The notes under the pieces were generated by a model. That model was not told the DNA's origin and did not search any database. It saw only the letters and a program-made list of their open reading frames with translations. A program made the translations under genes and the position numbers. Of a DNA stretch of 45,971 nucleotides, positions 15,116 through 24,130 are shown piece by piece. How positions within the stretch are numbered: position 1 is the stretch's first letter; the number at the start of each line of letters is the position of its first letter. Source of the stretch: Acidobacteriaceae bacterium (GTDB lineage Bacteria; Acidobacteriota; Terriglobia; Terriglobales; Acidobacteriaceae); assembly GCA_003131315.1 (NCBI GenBank), contig PKUV01000167.1:104061-150031 (forward strand), given 5' to 3'.

Positions 15116-16578
15116 TTCCCGCTCTTCTCCGAATCCAGCGGCCAGGGATTGTCCGGATGTGCCGCCAGCCGCCGGAGGCTCTCCTCATCCCGGTCGATCG
15201 AACTGAGCGGCCGCACGTGATCCATATATCCGCCGAGCGTTTCGTAATCCGACAGTTTCAGCGAGAACTCGATCGGCGCCACCAGCGCCGGCGTCGGCAC
15301 GTAGCCGAATGCGTTTCCCGGCATGCGGCTCACATCGACCATAATCGTAATTCCACCGCCCGGCCAAACATAAACTGGCGCGCCGCCGCAGGTCACGCGC
15401 GTGAGCGCGTCGCGCACCGAATGTGTCAGCTTCACCGGATTCTCCGTCACCCCCGCTCGCAACGATCCTCCCGCACCCGCCATGAACAGCACCGCGCAAA
15501 GCGCCGGCTCGCAGTTTTCCCGAATGCGCGCCACCGACTCCCGCAGAGTGGCCGGCAATTCTTTCTCCACCGGACGAAGCGCCTCGTCCAGTTCAAAATA
15601 CGCGTGGTGCTCGCCCGTAGTGCTCACCATCAGCAAACGCAAGCCCGGCCTGGCAACTTTGGGATCAAACGGACCGAGAATCGAAAGCGGATCGGTAATA
15701 TTGGTCCCTCCCCATGACGTGCCCGGCTCCGCGACGCGGAAGTACCGCCCCGGCGTGGACCGCCGCCCCTTCAGCGCGATGCCGGACTCCGGTACGCCGA
15801 GCAGCTTTCCCGCCTGGTGTTCTGACAACACGCCCGTGATGTGATCGTCCACCACCACGACCTCATCGACTTTCCCAAACCACTGTTTCGCAAACATTCC
15901 GATCGTGGCCGACCCGCATCCCACGCGCATGCGCTCTTCCTGCACGCCATCTACAATCGGTGCTTTGTCCGCCTGCACAATAATGGTGGCGCCGCCGTCA
16001 ATCTTCAACTCCACCGCTTTACCATTACACAGATTCAGCAGCGTGTCGCAGGTGGCCGTGCCTTCGTGCCGGCTTCCGCCGGTAAGGTGCCGCACGCCGC
16101 CGAGCGATAGCATCTGCGATCCATATTCGTTCGTCGTGACGTGTCCCACGGCCTCGCCCTGCGCTCGCACCGTGCTGCACTCCGCTCCCAGGTATCGATC
16201 AGTGTCGATCTTCAGCTTCACGCCGCAATAACTGAAAATCCCTTCGGTCACCACCGTGACCATATCTACGCCCGCGACTTCCGACGAAATGATAAAAGGC
16301 GCAGGCTTGTAATCCGGATACGTCGTACCCGCGCCAATCGCGGTCACAAACGTTTCCTCGCCGCTCACGAGCGCGCCGTCCCACTCGCGGGACTTTTCAA
16401 GAAAGGGTACAACCGTGTCGCCACGCGATACTGTGCGATCCAGCAGCACATGCGGATCAAGGCGCACCAGTTGCCCGCCGGCATTCGCATACCGGTCGCA
16501 CGATCCCGTTCGTCCCGGCGTGATGTAGCACAGCACCGGACAGGCGTCGCAGCGAATCGCGTCGTCAGCCACGCGCAT
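15112..16578 (-). CDS. hnr: 6-hydroxynicotinate reductase-like protein
   Basis: A protein of about 488 residues of the family annotated as 6-hydroxynicotinate reductase; in Eubacterium barkeri that enzyme reduces 6-hydroxynicotinate to 1,4,5,6-tetrahydro-6-oxonicotinate with ferredoxin. Near the N-terminus lies CDACPVLCYITPGRTGSCDR, four cysteines suited to a [4Fe-4S] cluster. Further blocks are AGVDMVTVVTEGIFSYCGVK, VGHVTTNEYGSQML, VGCGSATIGMF and a glycine-rich GTSWGGTNITDP. The ATG at 16578 follows GGAAGGGG; a GTG at 16572 is an alternative, while the longer reading from 16659 adds basic residues encoded within the upstream gene. It overlaps the hydroxylase gene by 14 bases. Assignment rests on remembered family resemblance and on context (hydroxylase upstream, enamidase nearby). 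Confidence 0.78.
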   Translation of the reverse strand: MRVADDAIRCDACPVLCYITPGRTGSCDRYANAGGQLVRLDPHVLLDRTVSRGDTVVPFLEKSREWDGALVSGEETFVTAIGAGTTYPDYKPAPFIISSEVAGVDMVTVVTEGIFSYCGVKLKIDTDRYLGAECSTVRAQGEAVGHVTTNEYGSQMLSLGGVRHLTGGSRHEGTATCDTLLNLCNGKAVELKIDGGATIIVQADKAPIVDGVQEERMRVGCGSATIGMFAKQWFGKVDEVVVVDDHITGVLSEHQAGKLLGVPESGIALKGRRSTPGRYFRVAEPGTSWGGTNITDPLSILGPFDPKVARPGLRLLMVSTTGEHHAYFELDEALRPVEKELPATLRESVARIRENCEPALCAVLFMAGAGGSLRAGVTENPVKLTHSVRDALTRVTCGGAPVYVWPGGGITIMVDVSRMPGNAFGYVPTPALVAPIEFSLKLSDYETLGGYMDHVRPLSSIDRDEESLRRLAAHPDNPWPLDSEKSGK

Positions 16579-19384
16579 TCCCCTTCCGCGCCGCCAGAAT
16601 CGCGGCCCGCACCCGGTCGGGAGTCGCCGGGATTTTCCGCAAACGAATCCCGATCGCATCGTGCAGCGCGTTCAAAATCGCCGGCGCCGTCGGAATTACC
16701 GCTTGCTCACCAATCCCTTTCGCTCCAAACGGGCCAATCGGCGAAGGATTCTCGATCAGAATCGATTCCACCGGAGGAACATCCCCGGCCGATGGGATCA
16801 AGTAATCGTGTAGATTCTCGCCCTTCCCCGGAAAGAATTCCTCCATCAAAACCATGCCAAGTCCCTGCGCGACGCCACCTTCAATCTGCCCCTCAATCAA
16901 CGTCGGATTGATCGCGCGTCCCACATCATGCGCCGCCGTGACCTTCAACACCCGCACAGTGCCCAGTTCTGTGTCTACCTCGATCTCCGCCATGTGCGCG
17001 CCAAACCCGAACACTGCATACGGAACTCCCTGCCCATTCTCGTCGAGCGGACTCGTCGGCGGATCAAACGTCGCCTCGCTCGTGATGACGTAACCATGGT
17101 CATCAAGAGGCAAATCTGCGAGCGCGAGCACGAGCGACTTATCGCCGTCTCGCACCGTCAAGCCGCCATCGTCAAAATGAATACTCGCACAGTCACAGGC
17201 GCCCGCGAGCTTGAGAATTGCGCTCCGCAGCTTCTCTCCCGCCATCTGCGCAGCTTTTCCGGTCACCAGCGTCTGACGCGACGCCGAAGTCTTGCCGCAA
17301 TCCGGCGTGATGGCAGTGTCGCCGGAAAGCAGGTCGAAGCGCTCAATCGGCGCGCCCAGCGCATCGGCGCAAATCTGGGTCACGATCGTGTTTGATCCCT
17401 GTCCAATATCCACCGCGCCCTGGTGCAGCGCAATTCGGCCGTCGCGCTTCAGTCCGATTCGCACCGTCGATGGATTGGGCAGGGAAGTGTTCCCACACCC
17501 ATACCACATTCCCGCGACTCCCACGCCGCGCCGCATCGCGCCAGCCGCATTCAAGTTGAATTTCGCAGCCTCGCGCCGCGCCGTTTGCCATCTCGGACGC
17601 AACGCCTCCAAGCAAGCGCGAATGCCCACGCCCTCGCCAATAACTTGCCCAGTGACTGTGGGAGTGTGATCGTCAAGCGCGTTCAGGATGCGGAACTCCA
17701 ATCGGTCCATCCCAACGCGATCTGCCAGTTCGTCATAGAGTTGTTCTTGCGCAATCGCAGCCTGAGGAACTCCGAAGCCACGAAACGCCCCCGCCGGCAC
17801 CAGGTTGGTGTGCACCGCGCGCGTTAACGCCCGGTAATGTGGCACATAATAAGGACCGGACGCATGCACCGGCACCCGAGCCGACACCGTTGGCCCCCAC
17901 GACGAATATGCCCCAGTATTAAAATCCGCCGCAAAGTCGAGCGCCAAGAGTTTGCCATCTTTGGTGCAGCCTCCGCGAAGCCGCATGCGCGCCGGATGCC
18001 TCTTCGTGGTCGACACAATCGACTCGGTCCGCGAATAAACCATGCGCACCGGTTTCCCCAGATGCCACGCCGCTACCGCCAGAAACGGCTGCACCGAAAG
18101 ATCCAGCTTAGAGCCAAAGCCCCCGCCCACTGCCGTCGGAATGATGCGAACGCGCTCTGGCGCGATGCCCAGGATCGCGGCGATGTCGCTTCGATCCATA
18201 TAAGGAGACTGCGTACACGCCTGAATCTCGATCTGGTCGCCGACGCGCCGTGCGAATCCTGCCTCGGGCTCGATGCAGGCGTGCTCAACAAATCCCGTGT
18301 CGTATTCGCCTTCCACCACCACCACGTCGGCGGCCTCCAATGCCTTGTCGACGTCGCCCCGCACCACCCGTCCCCGCACCAGAACATTCCCTGGGCGGTT
18401 CTCATGGACCAGCATTGCTCCCGTCGCAAGCGCAGCGTTGAGATCCGTGATTGGCGGCAGTTCTTCCCAACTCACCGGAAAGTCCGCAACGTCCAACGCC
18501 TCCACGATTGCCGGTTCGCCAACCACCGCCGCTACCGCTTCTCCACGATACCGAGCCTCATTCTCCGCAAACACCGGCTGATCCGCGAAGGCGCCAATCA
18601 CACCGTAGCAATTCTTTCCAGGCACATCCTTCGCAATAAAGACGGCTTCAATCGCCGGATGATCTCGAACAAACGCTCGCAGATCGCCGAAGCGAAATCG
18701 CGCCCGGTGATAAGGGCTGCGAATCGCCCGCACCGCCAGCGCTCTAGCCGGACTCTCATCCGCGCCAAAAATCTCGCTGCCGTCGACCTTCCGCTTTCCA
18801 TCCAGCCGGACCAACCTCTTTCCCACCGCAGCGCCCGCTTCGGGTGAAATCGCGGCCCCACTCGGGGAACCAGCATCCTTCACCGCAGCATCAAGAATTG
18901 CCGCGATGATCTTCCGATATCCCGTACACCGGCAAAGCACGCCGCCAATCGCATCCATCACCTCGTGCTCGTCCGGCGCAGGGTTTCTCTCCAGCAAAGC
19001 CGTCGCCGCCACTAGCATGCCCGGAGTGCAGGCTCCGCACTGGGCGGCGCCATGCGCAAGAAACGATTGCTGCAATCTCGCGCCCACCGACTCGCCCGAA
19101 GACGTCCGACTCGCCAGCCCTTCTACCGTCGTAACCTCGCATCCCTCTACCTGCCCCGTCGCCACTAGGCACGCGCAAACGGGATCTCCATCCAGCAGGA
19201 CAGTGCAAGCCCCGCAATCTCCCGCGTCGCATCCCACCTTGGTCCCAGTCAGTCCAAGTTCCTCCCGCAACACGCGAGAAAGCCGTTGCAACGGCGAACT
19301 GGAAACGACCACAGCCCGCCCGTTCACACGGAACGCGATGGACTGCTCGCCCGCCTGTGCCCTCGGCTCTCGAGTCCCAGCCAT
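16565..19384 (-). CDS. Xanthine-dehydrogenase-family hydroxylase, fused [2Fe-2S] and molybdenum subunits (nicotinate dehydrogenase-like)
   Basis: About 939 residues. The N-terminal ferredoxin part has CDAGDCGACTVLLDG and the second cluster motif CGACTPGM with CRCTGYRKI (to about residue 165). The rest is the molybdopterin subunit, with GGFGSKLDLSVQPFLA, GAFRGFGVPQA, a GQGSN motif and the catalytic glutamate in GAKGIGEQAV. Such enzymes hydroxylate N-heterocycles using water; with the FAD protein upstream it should pass electrons to NAD or ferredoxin. In Eubacterium barkeri nicotinate dehydrogenase the Mo part is split into two proteins; here it is fused, also to the Fe-S part. The ATG at 19384 overlaps the upstream stop (TGATG) and has GGAG upstream; a GTG at 19402 is a weaker choice. 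Substrate nicotinate is inferred from neighbours; purines or other rings are possible. Confidence 0.85.
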   Translation of the reverse strand: MAGTREPRAQAGEQSIAFRVNGRAVVVSSSPLQRLSRVLREELGLTGTKVGCDAGDCGACTVLLDGDPVCACLVATGQVEGCEVTTVEGLASRTSSGESVGARLQQSFLAHGAAQCGACTPGMLVAATALLERNPAPDEHEVMDAIGGVLCRCTGYRKIIAAILDAAVKDAGSPSGAAISPEAGAAVGKRLVRLDGKRKVDGSEIFGADESPARALAVRAIRSPYHRARFRFGDLRAFVRDHPAIEAVFIAKDVPGKNCYGVIGAFADQPVFAENEARYRGEAVAAVVGEPAIVEALDVADFPVSWEELPPITDLNAALATGAMLVHENRPGNVLVRGRVVRGDVDKALEAADVVVVEGEYDTGFVEHACIEPEAGFARRVGDQIEIQACTQSPYMDRSDIAAILGIAPERVRIIPTAVGGGFGSKLDLSVQPFLAVAAWHLGKPVRMVYSRTESIVSTTKRHPARMRLRGGCTKDGKLLALDFAADFNTGAYSSWGPTVSARVPVHASGPYYVPHYRALTRAVHTNLVPAGAFRGFGVPQAAIAQEQLYDELADRVGMDRLEFRILNALDDHTPTVTGQVIGEGVGIRACLEALRPRWQTARREAAKFNLNAAGAMRRGVGVAGMWYGCGNTSLPNPSTVRIGLKRDGRIALHQGAVDIGQGSNTIVTQICADALGAPIERFDLLSGDTAITPDCGKTSASRQTLVTGKAAQMAGEKLRSAILKLAGACDCASIHFDDGGLTVRDGDKSLVLALADLPLDDHGYVITSEATFDPPTSPLDENGQGVPYAVFGFGAHMAEIEVDTELGTVRVLKVTAAHDVGRAINPTLIEGQIEGGVAQGLGMVLMEEFFPGKGENLHDYLIPSAGDVPPVESILIENPSPIGPFGAKGIGEQAVIPTAPAILNALHDAIGIRLRKIPATPDRVRAAILAARKGNARG

Positions 19385-20250
19385 CAGCCGTTCTCCAGGC
19401 ACGAGTTCAGCGCCCGCTGCACTAGCCGCAGCGAAGCATCCATCCGATATTCCGCCGTAGCCCGCACATCGTCAATCGGCGACAGCGGAGCCAGATGCTC
19501 CCGCCTCACCATCCGGCCCAGCCCGTTGCCCACCGAGGCCCCCACTAACTCACCCTCAAGCGCACGCAAGCGCCGAGCCACCGCCGAGCAGGATCCCACT
19601 GCGATCCGCGCCTCCAGGACCTGCCGATCGAAGACTTGCCCATCGTCGGTCACCTGCACCACCACCGCTACCATCGCAATCGATATCACCAGGTAACGCC
19701 GCGCGCCCAACTTTACAAACGCCGACGCCGCATTCTCCAGTTCGCGCGGAACGAGCACTGCCGTTAGCAACTCATCCGCCTTTCGCTGCGTCTTCCGATT
19801 TCCCACGATAAAATCCGCCAGCGGCATCCTCCGCACGCCCAGCTGCGAAACCAACTCCACTTCCGCATCCAGCGCCAGCAGCGGAGGCACACCGTCGGCT
19901 GCCGGCGATGCATTACACAAATTCCCCGCGACCGTTCCGCGATTCTGTATCTGCACGGAACCAATCTCGCGCGCCGCGCTCTTCAACGCATCAAAGCAGC
20001 GGGGAAGTGGCGTTCGTATGATCTCGCTCCACGTCGTCAGCCCGCCAATGCGGAAGCGGTCCGCTTCACTTGAAACGCCCCGCAGTTCCCCCAGTCCTGA
20101 AACATCCACGACCGTTTCGCGCACCACCCGATCGCCGAGCGCAGGATAAAAATCTGTGCCTCCCGACAGAATCCGAGCTTCTCCCGCTGCCAGCAGGGCT
20201 ACCGCTTCATCCAGTGTTCTGGGCTTGATGTAGGACGCTTTGATGGACAA
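19384..20250 (-). CDS. FAD-binding subunit of molybdenum hydroxylase (CoxM/NdhF-like)
   Basis: A 288-residue flavin subunit of the xanthine dehydrogenase family, the electron exit of the hydroxylase encoded next. The FAD loops are visible as RILSGGTDFYPALGD and NRGTVAGNLCNASPAADG, with IGGLTTWSEI between them and the C-terminal CO-dehydrogenase flavoprotein domain after about residue 175. The start MSIKASYIKPRTLDEAVALL at 20250 is standard for the family. It is the first gene of a chain of six overlapping minus-strand genes down to 13008. The 247 bases upstream, shared with the DUF3617 gene, hold a direct repeat that may bind a regulator. Confidence 0.9.
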   Translation of the reverse strand: MSIKASYIKPRTLDEAVALLAAGEARILSGGTDFYPALGDRVVRETVVDVSGLGELRGVSSEADRFRIGGLTTWSEIIRTPLPRCFDALKSAAREIGSVQIQNRGTVAGNLCNASPAADGVPPLLALDAEVELVSQLGVRRMPLADFIVGNRKTQRKADELLTAVLVPRELENAASAFVKLGARRYLVISIAMVAVVVQVTDDGQVFDRQVLEARIAVGSCSAVARRLRALEGELVGASVGNGLGRMVRREHLAPLSPIDDVRATAEYRMDASLRLVQRALNSCLENG

Positions 20251-20305
20251 CGATTAAGTCCCCGGAGTGAGGTTCCTTGCGCCGTTAGAGTGCAGGACGT
20301 TCGCT

Positions 20306-20338
20306 ATTTGTATAGCAATCACCCCGATTTGTACAGCA
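20306..20338. promoter_or_regulatory. Candidate operator: direct repeat ATTTGTAYAGCA
   Basis: ATTTGTATAGCA at 20306-20317 and ATTTGTACAGCA at 20327-20338 match in 11 of 12 bases and are spaced 21 bases, two helical turns. They lie 56-88 bases upstream of the first gene of the hydroxylase operon. TTGTATAGCAA resembles GntR-type half sites. No regulator gene is in the window. Confidence 0.4.
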
Positions 20339-20497
20339 CTTGCCGACCGCGCCGGCCGCGCTCAGAATCGCGTCCACGTACCAGTGGGCGTCGCACCACT
20401 CCCGACAATGATTCGCCTCACAATTGATTTGCTCCACAACTCGCAGTGTGTAATCCTGTTCAACGCAACCCGATCAAACAACACTGGGAGAGTGCCG

Positions 20498-21034
20498 ATG
20501 CGAACGAAAGTGCTTCTTGCCCTGATCCTCTTTTCCTCGCTAACACTTTGGGCCGCCGACAAAATCACGCCCCTGAACATCAAGGAGGGTCTCTGGGAAA
20601 TGACCATGACCCATTCCATGACTGGAATGCCAGCCGCTGCCATCCCTCCCGACACTCTCGCCAAGATGACTCCGGAGCAGCGCGCCCGCATGGAAGCCGC
20701 GATGAAGCAGAGCGGCATCGGTGGGACAGCCACCGACGTCCGCAAAGAATGCATCACCAAAGAGAAACTCGAAAAACACTCCGCTTTCAGTGACAACCGC
20801 AAGGAATGCACTCGCACAGTCCTGAATTCCACGGGCAGCAAGCTCGAAATGAAGATTCACTGCGAAGAAAAGCAGCAGGCGTCCACCGATGGAACTTTCC
20901 TACTGGAGGCCGTCAGTTCCGATAACGTGAAGGGCACGATGCAGTTTGTCACCAACACCAACGGTCGAACCATGAACATGAACTTCACCTTCAGCTCCAG
21001 ATACCTCGGCCCCGCCTGCGGAGACGTCAGGTAG
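20498..21034 (+). CDS. Exported DUF3617 family protein
   Basis: A 178-residue protein with a signal peptide (MRTKVLLALILFSSLTLWAA, cleavage after Ala19-Ala20) and the DUF3617 hallmark KEGLWEMTMT just after it. Paired cysteines (ECITKEKL, ECTRTVL, KIHCEE, GPACGDV) could form disulfides in the periplasm. Function of the family is unknown. The ATG at 20498 follows GGGAGAG; an in-frame reading from 20267 upstream would place unrelated residues before the signal peptide. It is divergent from the hydroxylase operon and followed by 207 bases before the next gene. Confidence 0.82.
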   Translation: MRTKVLLALILFSSLTLWAADKITPLNIKEGLWEMTMTHSMTGMPAAAIPPDTLAKMTPEQRARMEAAMKQSGIGGTATDVRKECITKEKLEKHSAFSDNRKECTRTVLNSTGSKLEMKIHCEEKQQASTDGTFLLEAVSSDNVKGTMQFVTNTNGRTMNMNFTFSSRYLGPACGDVR

Positions 21035-21241
21035 AGTCCGCGGCCATGCCTCGACCTCGTAGCGAACCGGTGGCACGTCGCGCGATTGAAATCATCCCCG
21101 CGATCCTCCTCGTCCTCCACTTATGGAAGGGAGAGCGAGCGTGAATTTGTAGTCCCGTGCGGCATGCCCGCCGTCACTGCAGCCACTCTAGGGAAAAGGC
21201 ATAGAATATCTATATGAAGTTGGAAGCGCTGAGGTGGGCTT

Positions 21242-22513
21242 ATGCCGAATACCCCGAACGCCACCCACGCCCTGTGCCACTCCTTGCTACAGGGTTTTCA
21301 CCAAGAGCGTGAGTCGATTGACCGTGTTTCCGAGTTGGGATTTTCCATCCCACTATTGGCGATCGCTACCGCGCCAACGGATCGCAGAACGTTCTTGAAG
21401 GCAGCGACTCTCCCCTGCCTGGCAGCTTGCGCCGCAGCCTGCCTTCACAGCAGCCCGGCGGTTGCTCTCGGAGCGCCCTCCCTGGCAGAAGATGATGCAC
21501 ATTTTCGCGTGGAGGCCAGATTCTACGAAAAGCTGCCGGGAAAGAACGTCCGGTGCAAGCTGTGTCCCCGCGGCTGTGTGGTTGGAGATCGAGCGCGCGG
21601 GCATTGTCGTGTCCGCGAAAACCGGGGAGGGACGTACTATTCGCTGGTCCACTCGCGGGTGTGTGCGGCTCATATCGACCCGATCGAGAAGAAACCCTTC
21701 TTCCATTTCCATCCAGGCATTCTGGCGTTCTCCCTGGCCACGGCCGGATGCAACGTGAACTGCAAGTTTTGCCAGAACTGGGAAATCTCACAGGCCAATC
21801 CCGAAGATCTGCCGGCCCGGTATATGCCGCCCGCAGACGTGGCGGCGTTGGCCAAACAGAACCAGTGTCCGGCGGTGGCTTTCACGTACAGCGAACCGAC
21901 CGTGTTCAACGAGTTTGTCACCGACGCCGCCGATGCGGCACGGGCGCAAGGAACGAAAGCCGTGGTGGTGTCGAACGGCTTTATTCAGCAAGAGCCGCTG
22001 AAGCGGCTCTGCCAGCACGTGGATGCCATCAAGATCGATCTGAAGGCGTTCTCCGCGAAGTACTACCGCGAGGTGGTGAATGCCGAGCTTCAGCCCGTGC
22101 TGGATACGCTGGTCACAACCCGGAAGGAAGCCAAGTGGATGGAGATCGTGCACCTTGTCGTTCCGACGCTGAATGACAGCGATACCGAATTTCGCGATCT
22201 CGTGCGGTGGATCAAAGCCAATCTGGGAACTGACGTTCCGATCCACTTCACGCGCTTTCAGCCCTTGTACTTGCTGAAAAACCTGCCTCCGACGCCGGTC
22301 GAAACCCTGGAACGAGCCAAGGCGATCGCCGACGCCGAAGGTTTGCAGTACGCGTATATCGGGAATGTCCCCGGGCATCCCGCCGAGAACACTCGCTGCC
22401 CGAAGTGCCGCCGTCTGCTCATCGAGCGCGCTGGGTTCACGGTCACGCAGAACCATATTCGCAAAGGAAAGTGTGAGTATTGCCAACATGTGATTCCGGG
22501 CGTTTGGAGTTGA
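21242..22513 (+). CDS. amrS: AmmeMemoRadiSam system radical SAM enzyme, with export-type N-terminus
   Basis: A 423-residue radical SAM protein, related to pyruvate-formate-lyase activases, of the type found with MEMO1 and AMMECR1 proteins. The SAM-cluster motif GCNVNCKFCQNWEIS is near residue 165-180. An N-terminal cysteine set (CKLCPRGC, then GHCRVREN) and a C-terminal zinc-ribbon pattern (CPKC and CEYC) are typical of the group. Ahead of these, residues 45-77 read DRRTFLKAATLPCLAACAA, a twin-arginine-like export signal starting some 45 residues in. The ATG at 21242 has GAGGTGGG upstream; a later start just before the signal cannot be excluded. The reaction is unknown. The partner fusion gene begins 24 bases downstream. 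Confidence 0.88.
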   Translation: MPNTPNATHALCHSLLQGFHQERESIDRVSELGFSIPLLAIATAPTDRRTFLKAATLPCLAACAAACLHSSPAVALGAPSLAEDDAHFRVEARFYEKLPGKNVRCKLCPRGCVVGDRARGHCRVRENRGGTYYSLVHSRVCAAHIDPIEKKPFFHFHPGILAFSLATAGCNVNCKFCQNWEISQANPEDLPARYMPPADVAALAKQNQCPAVAFTYSEPTVFNEFVTDAADAARAQGTKAVVVSNGFIQQEPLKRLCQHVDAIKIDLKAFSAKYYREVVNAELQPVLDTLVTTRKEAKWMEIVHLVVPTLNDSDTEFRDLVRWIKANLGTDVPIHFTRFQPLYLLKNLPPTPVETLERAKAIADAEGLQYAYIGNVPGHPAENTRCPKCRRLLIERAGFTVTQNHIRKGKCEYCQHVIPGVWS

Positions 22514-22537
22514 GGCGGCGAGAGAATTGGAGTTCCT

Positions 22538-24130
22538 ATGAGTGCCAGAATCAGAGTCACGCTGCCGATCGCAATTTTCCTAGTTGTGGCATGGTCAGTG
22601 ATTGCGAGGAGCCCGTCCGCCGGACCGCGGGAGCAGGTCCGGCAAGCGGCCGTGGCGGGAGCTTTTTATCCTGGCGACCCCAAGGAACTGGCAGCGACCG
22701 TGGACGGGTTCCTTGCCCATGCCAGTGTGCCCGCGCAGAAAGGGCAGATCATTGCGCTGGTCGCGCCCCACGCGGGCTACCAATTTTCTGGGGCCGTAGC
22801 GGCGCATAGCTATGCATTATTGAAAGGGCGACCGACGCATCGGGTCGTCGTGATCGCGCCCTCCCACTATGAGTCATTTCCGTTTGCCTCGGTTTACGAG
22901 GGCGACGCCTATGCCACTCCTCTCGGGACGATCGCCGTCGACAAGGAGTTCGCCCGGAAACTGGCACGCTCGAGCCCAGAGATCAAACTCTCCAGCCGCG
23001 GCCATGTTCCTTCTCCAGATGGCGCGGAACACGCTCTCGAAGTGCAACTGCCGTTTCTGCAGCGGACGCTCTCGGATTTCGAACTGGTGCCCATCATTAT
23101 GGGCGAGCAGAGCTATGAAGGGAGCCGCGCCCTGGGGGTCGCGCTCGCAGAGCTCATTCGAGGGACGGATACGCTGATTGTTGCCAGCTCCGATCTTTCG
23201 CATTACCACCCCTACGAACAGGCCGTCGCTCTGGATGGAAAAACCCTGAACGCGATTGAGGAATGGGATTACCTCACGCTCTCCGACAACTTCCAGAGCC
23301 GGACGTGGGAAGCTTGCGGGGGAGGCCCCATCGTGGCCGCGATGATTGCCGCCGAGCGGCTGGGGGCTACGCGCGCCAAGGTGATCAAGTATGCAAACTC
23401 GGGCGACGTGACGGGCGACCGGAGCCGCGTTGTCGGTTACGGTGCGGTGGCGTTGTTTCAGGACGAGGGTCGGAGTGCAGAAACTCCGAAGTTCTCCTTG
23501 ACCTCGGCCGAGAAGCGGCAACTGTTGGAGATCGCCAGGAAATCCGTCGAGTATGCGGTGAAGAACGATAAACTCTATGAGCTTCCAGCGAACCTGCCTC
23601 CGAGCTTGATGCAAGACCGCGGGGCCTTCGTCACGATTAAGGAAAATGGCGAGCTTCGCGGTTGCATCGGGTACACAACAGCCATGCAGCCTCTGGCACT
23701 GACGGTTCGAGATGTTGCCGGGTTTGCCGCGTTACGGGACACGCGCTTCCGGCCGGTGACGGCCGGCGAACTGCCACAGCTGAAGTACGAGATCTCCGTC
23801 CTGTCGCCGCTGCGGCGAGTCATGGACCTGAATCAGGTCAAGGTAGGAGAGCACGGGCTCATGATCAAGAAGGGCCGCTACCGCGGGTTGTTGCTTCCTC
23901 AGGTCGCACCTGAGCAGCATTGGGATCGAAGCACATTTCTGGACGAGACAGCGATGAAGGCAGGGCTGCCTGCCAAAGCCTGGCGCGACAAAGACGCGGA
24001 CCTTTTCATGTTTACGGCTGTGGTGTTCGGGGAATCCGAAACCTCGCGCGTTTTCACGCCTGACGTTCCAATTTGGACCGACTTACCCAGACGGCCAGGA
24101 GAGTGGGCACCAGGTTCACCACCGCAATGA
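22538..24130 (+). CDS. AmmeMemoRadiSam proteins B and A fused (MEMO1-AMMECR1)
   Basis: A 530-residue fusion. After an N-terminal hydrophobic segment (VTLPIAIFLVVAWSVIA) that looks like a signal or anchor, residues about 30-310 are a MEMO1 domain: AVAGAFYPGDP, the histidine of APHAGYQFSG, APSHYESFPF, HALEVQLPFLQ and the cysteine of ACGGGPIVAAM, matching the candidate metal site of MEMO. Residues about 325-520 are AMMECR1: GAFVTIKENGELRGCIGY, then FRPVTAGELPQLKYEISVLS and a HGLMIKKGRYRGLLLPQVAP block. Both families are conserved up to humans but lack a settled bacterial function. The gene pairs with the radical SAM gene and its 3' end overlaps the convergent gene by 77 bases. Confidence 0.9.
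   Translation: MSARIRVTLPIAIFLVVAWSVIARSPSAGPREQVRQAAVAGAFYPGDPKELAATVDGFLAHASVPAQKGQIIALVAPHAGYQFSGAVAAHSYALLKGRPTHRVVVIAPSHYESFPFASVYEGDAYATPLGTIAVDKEFARKLARSSPEIKLSSRGHVPSPDGAEHALEVQLPFLQRTLSDFELVPIIMGEQSYEGSRALGVALAELIRGTDTLIVASSDLSHYHPYEQAVALDGKTLNAIEEWDYLTLSDNFQSRTWEACGGGPIVAAMIAAERLGATRAKVIKYANSGDVTGDRSRVVGYGAVALFQDEGRSAETPKFSLTSAEKRQLLEIARKSVEYAVKNDKLYELPANLPPSLMQDRGAFVTIKENGELRGCIGYTTAMQPLALTVRDVAGFAALRDTRFRPVTAGELPQLKYEISVLSPLRRVMDLNQVKVGEHGLMIKKGRYRGLLLPQVAPEQHWDRSTFLDETAMKAGLPAKAWRDKDADLFMFTAVVFGESETSRVFTPDVPIWTDLPRRPGEWAPGSPPQ

Noticed and set aside
17837-18847. Plus-strand frame of 336 codons
   Set aside because: Antisense to the molybdenum hydroxylase subunit; no family resemblance.
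21046-21144. Possible 32-residue hydrophobic small protein between the DUF3617 and radical SAM genes
   Set aside because: No ribosome site and no recognisable motif; too short to support.
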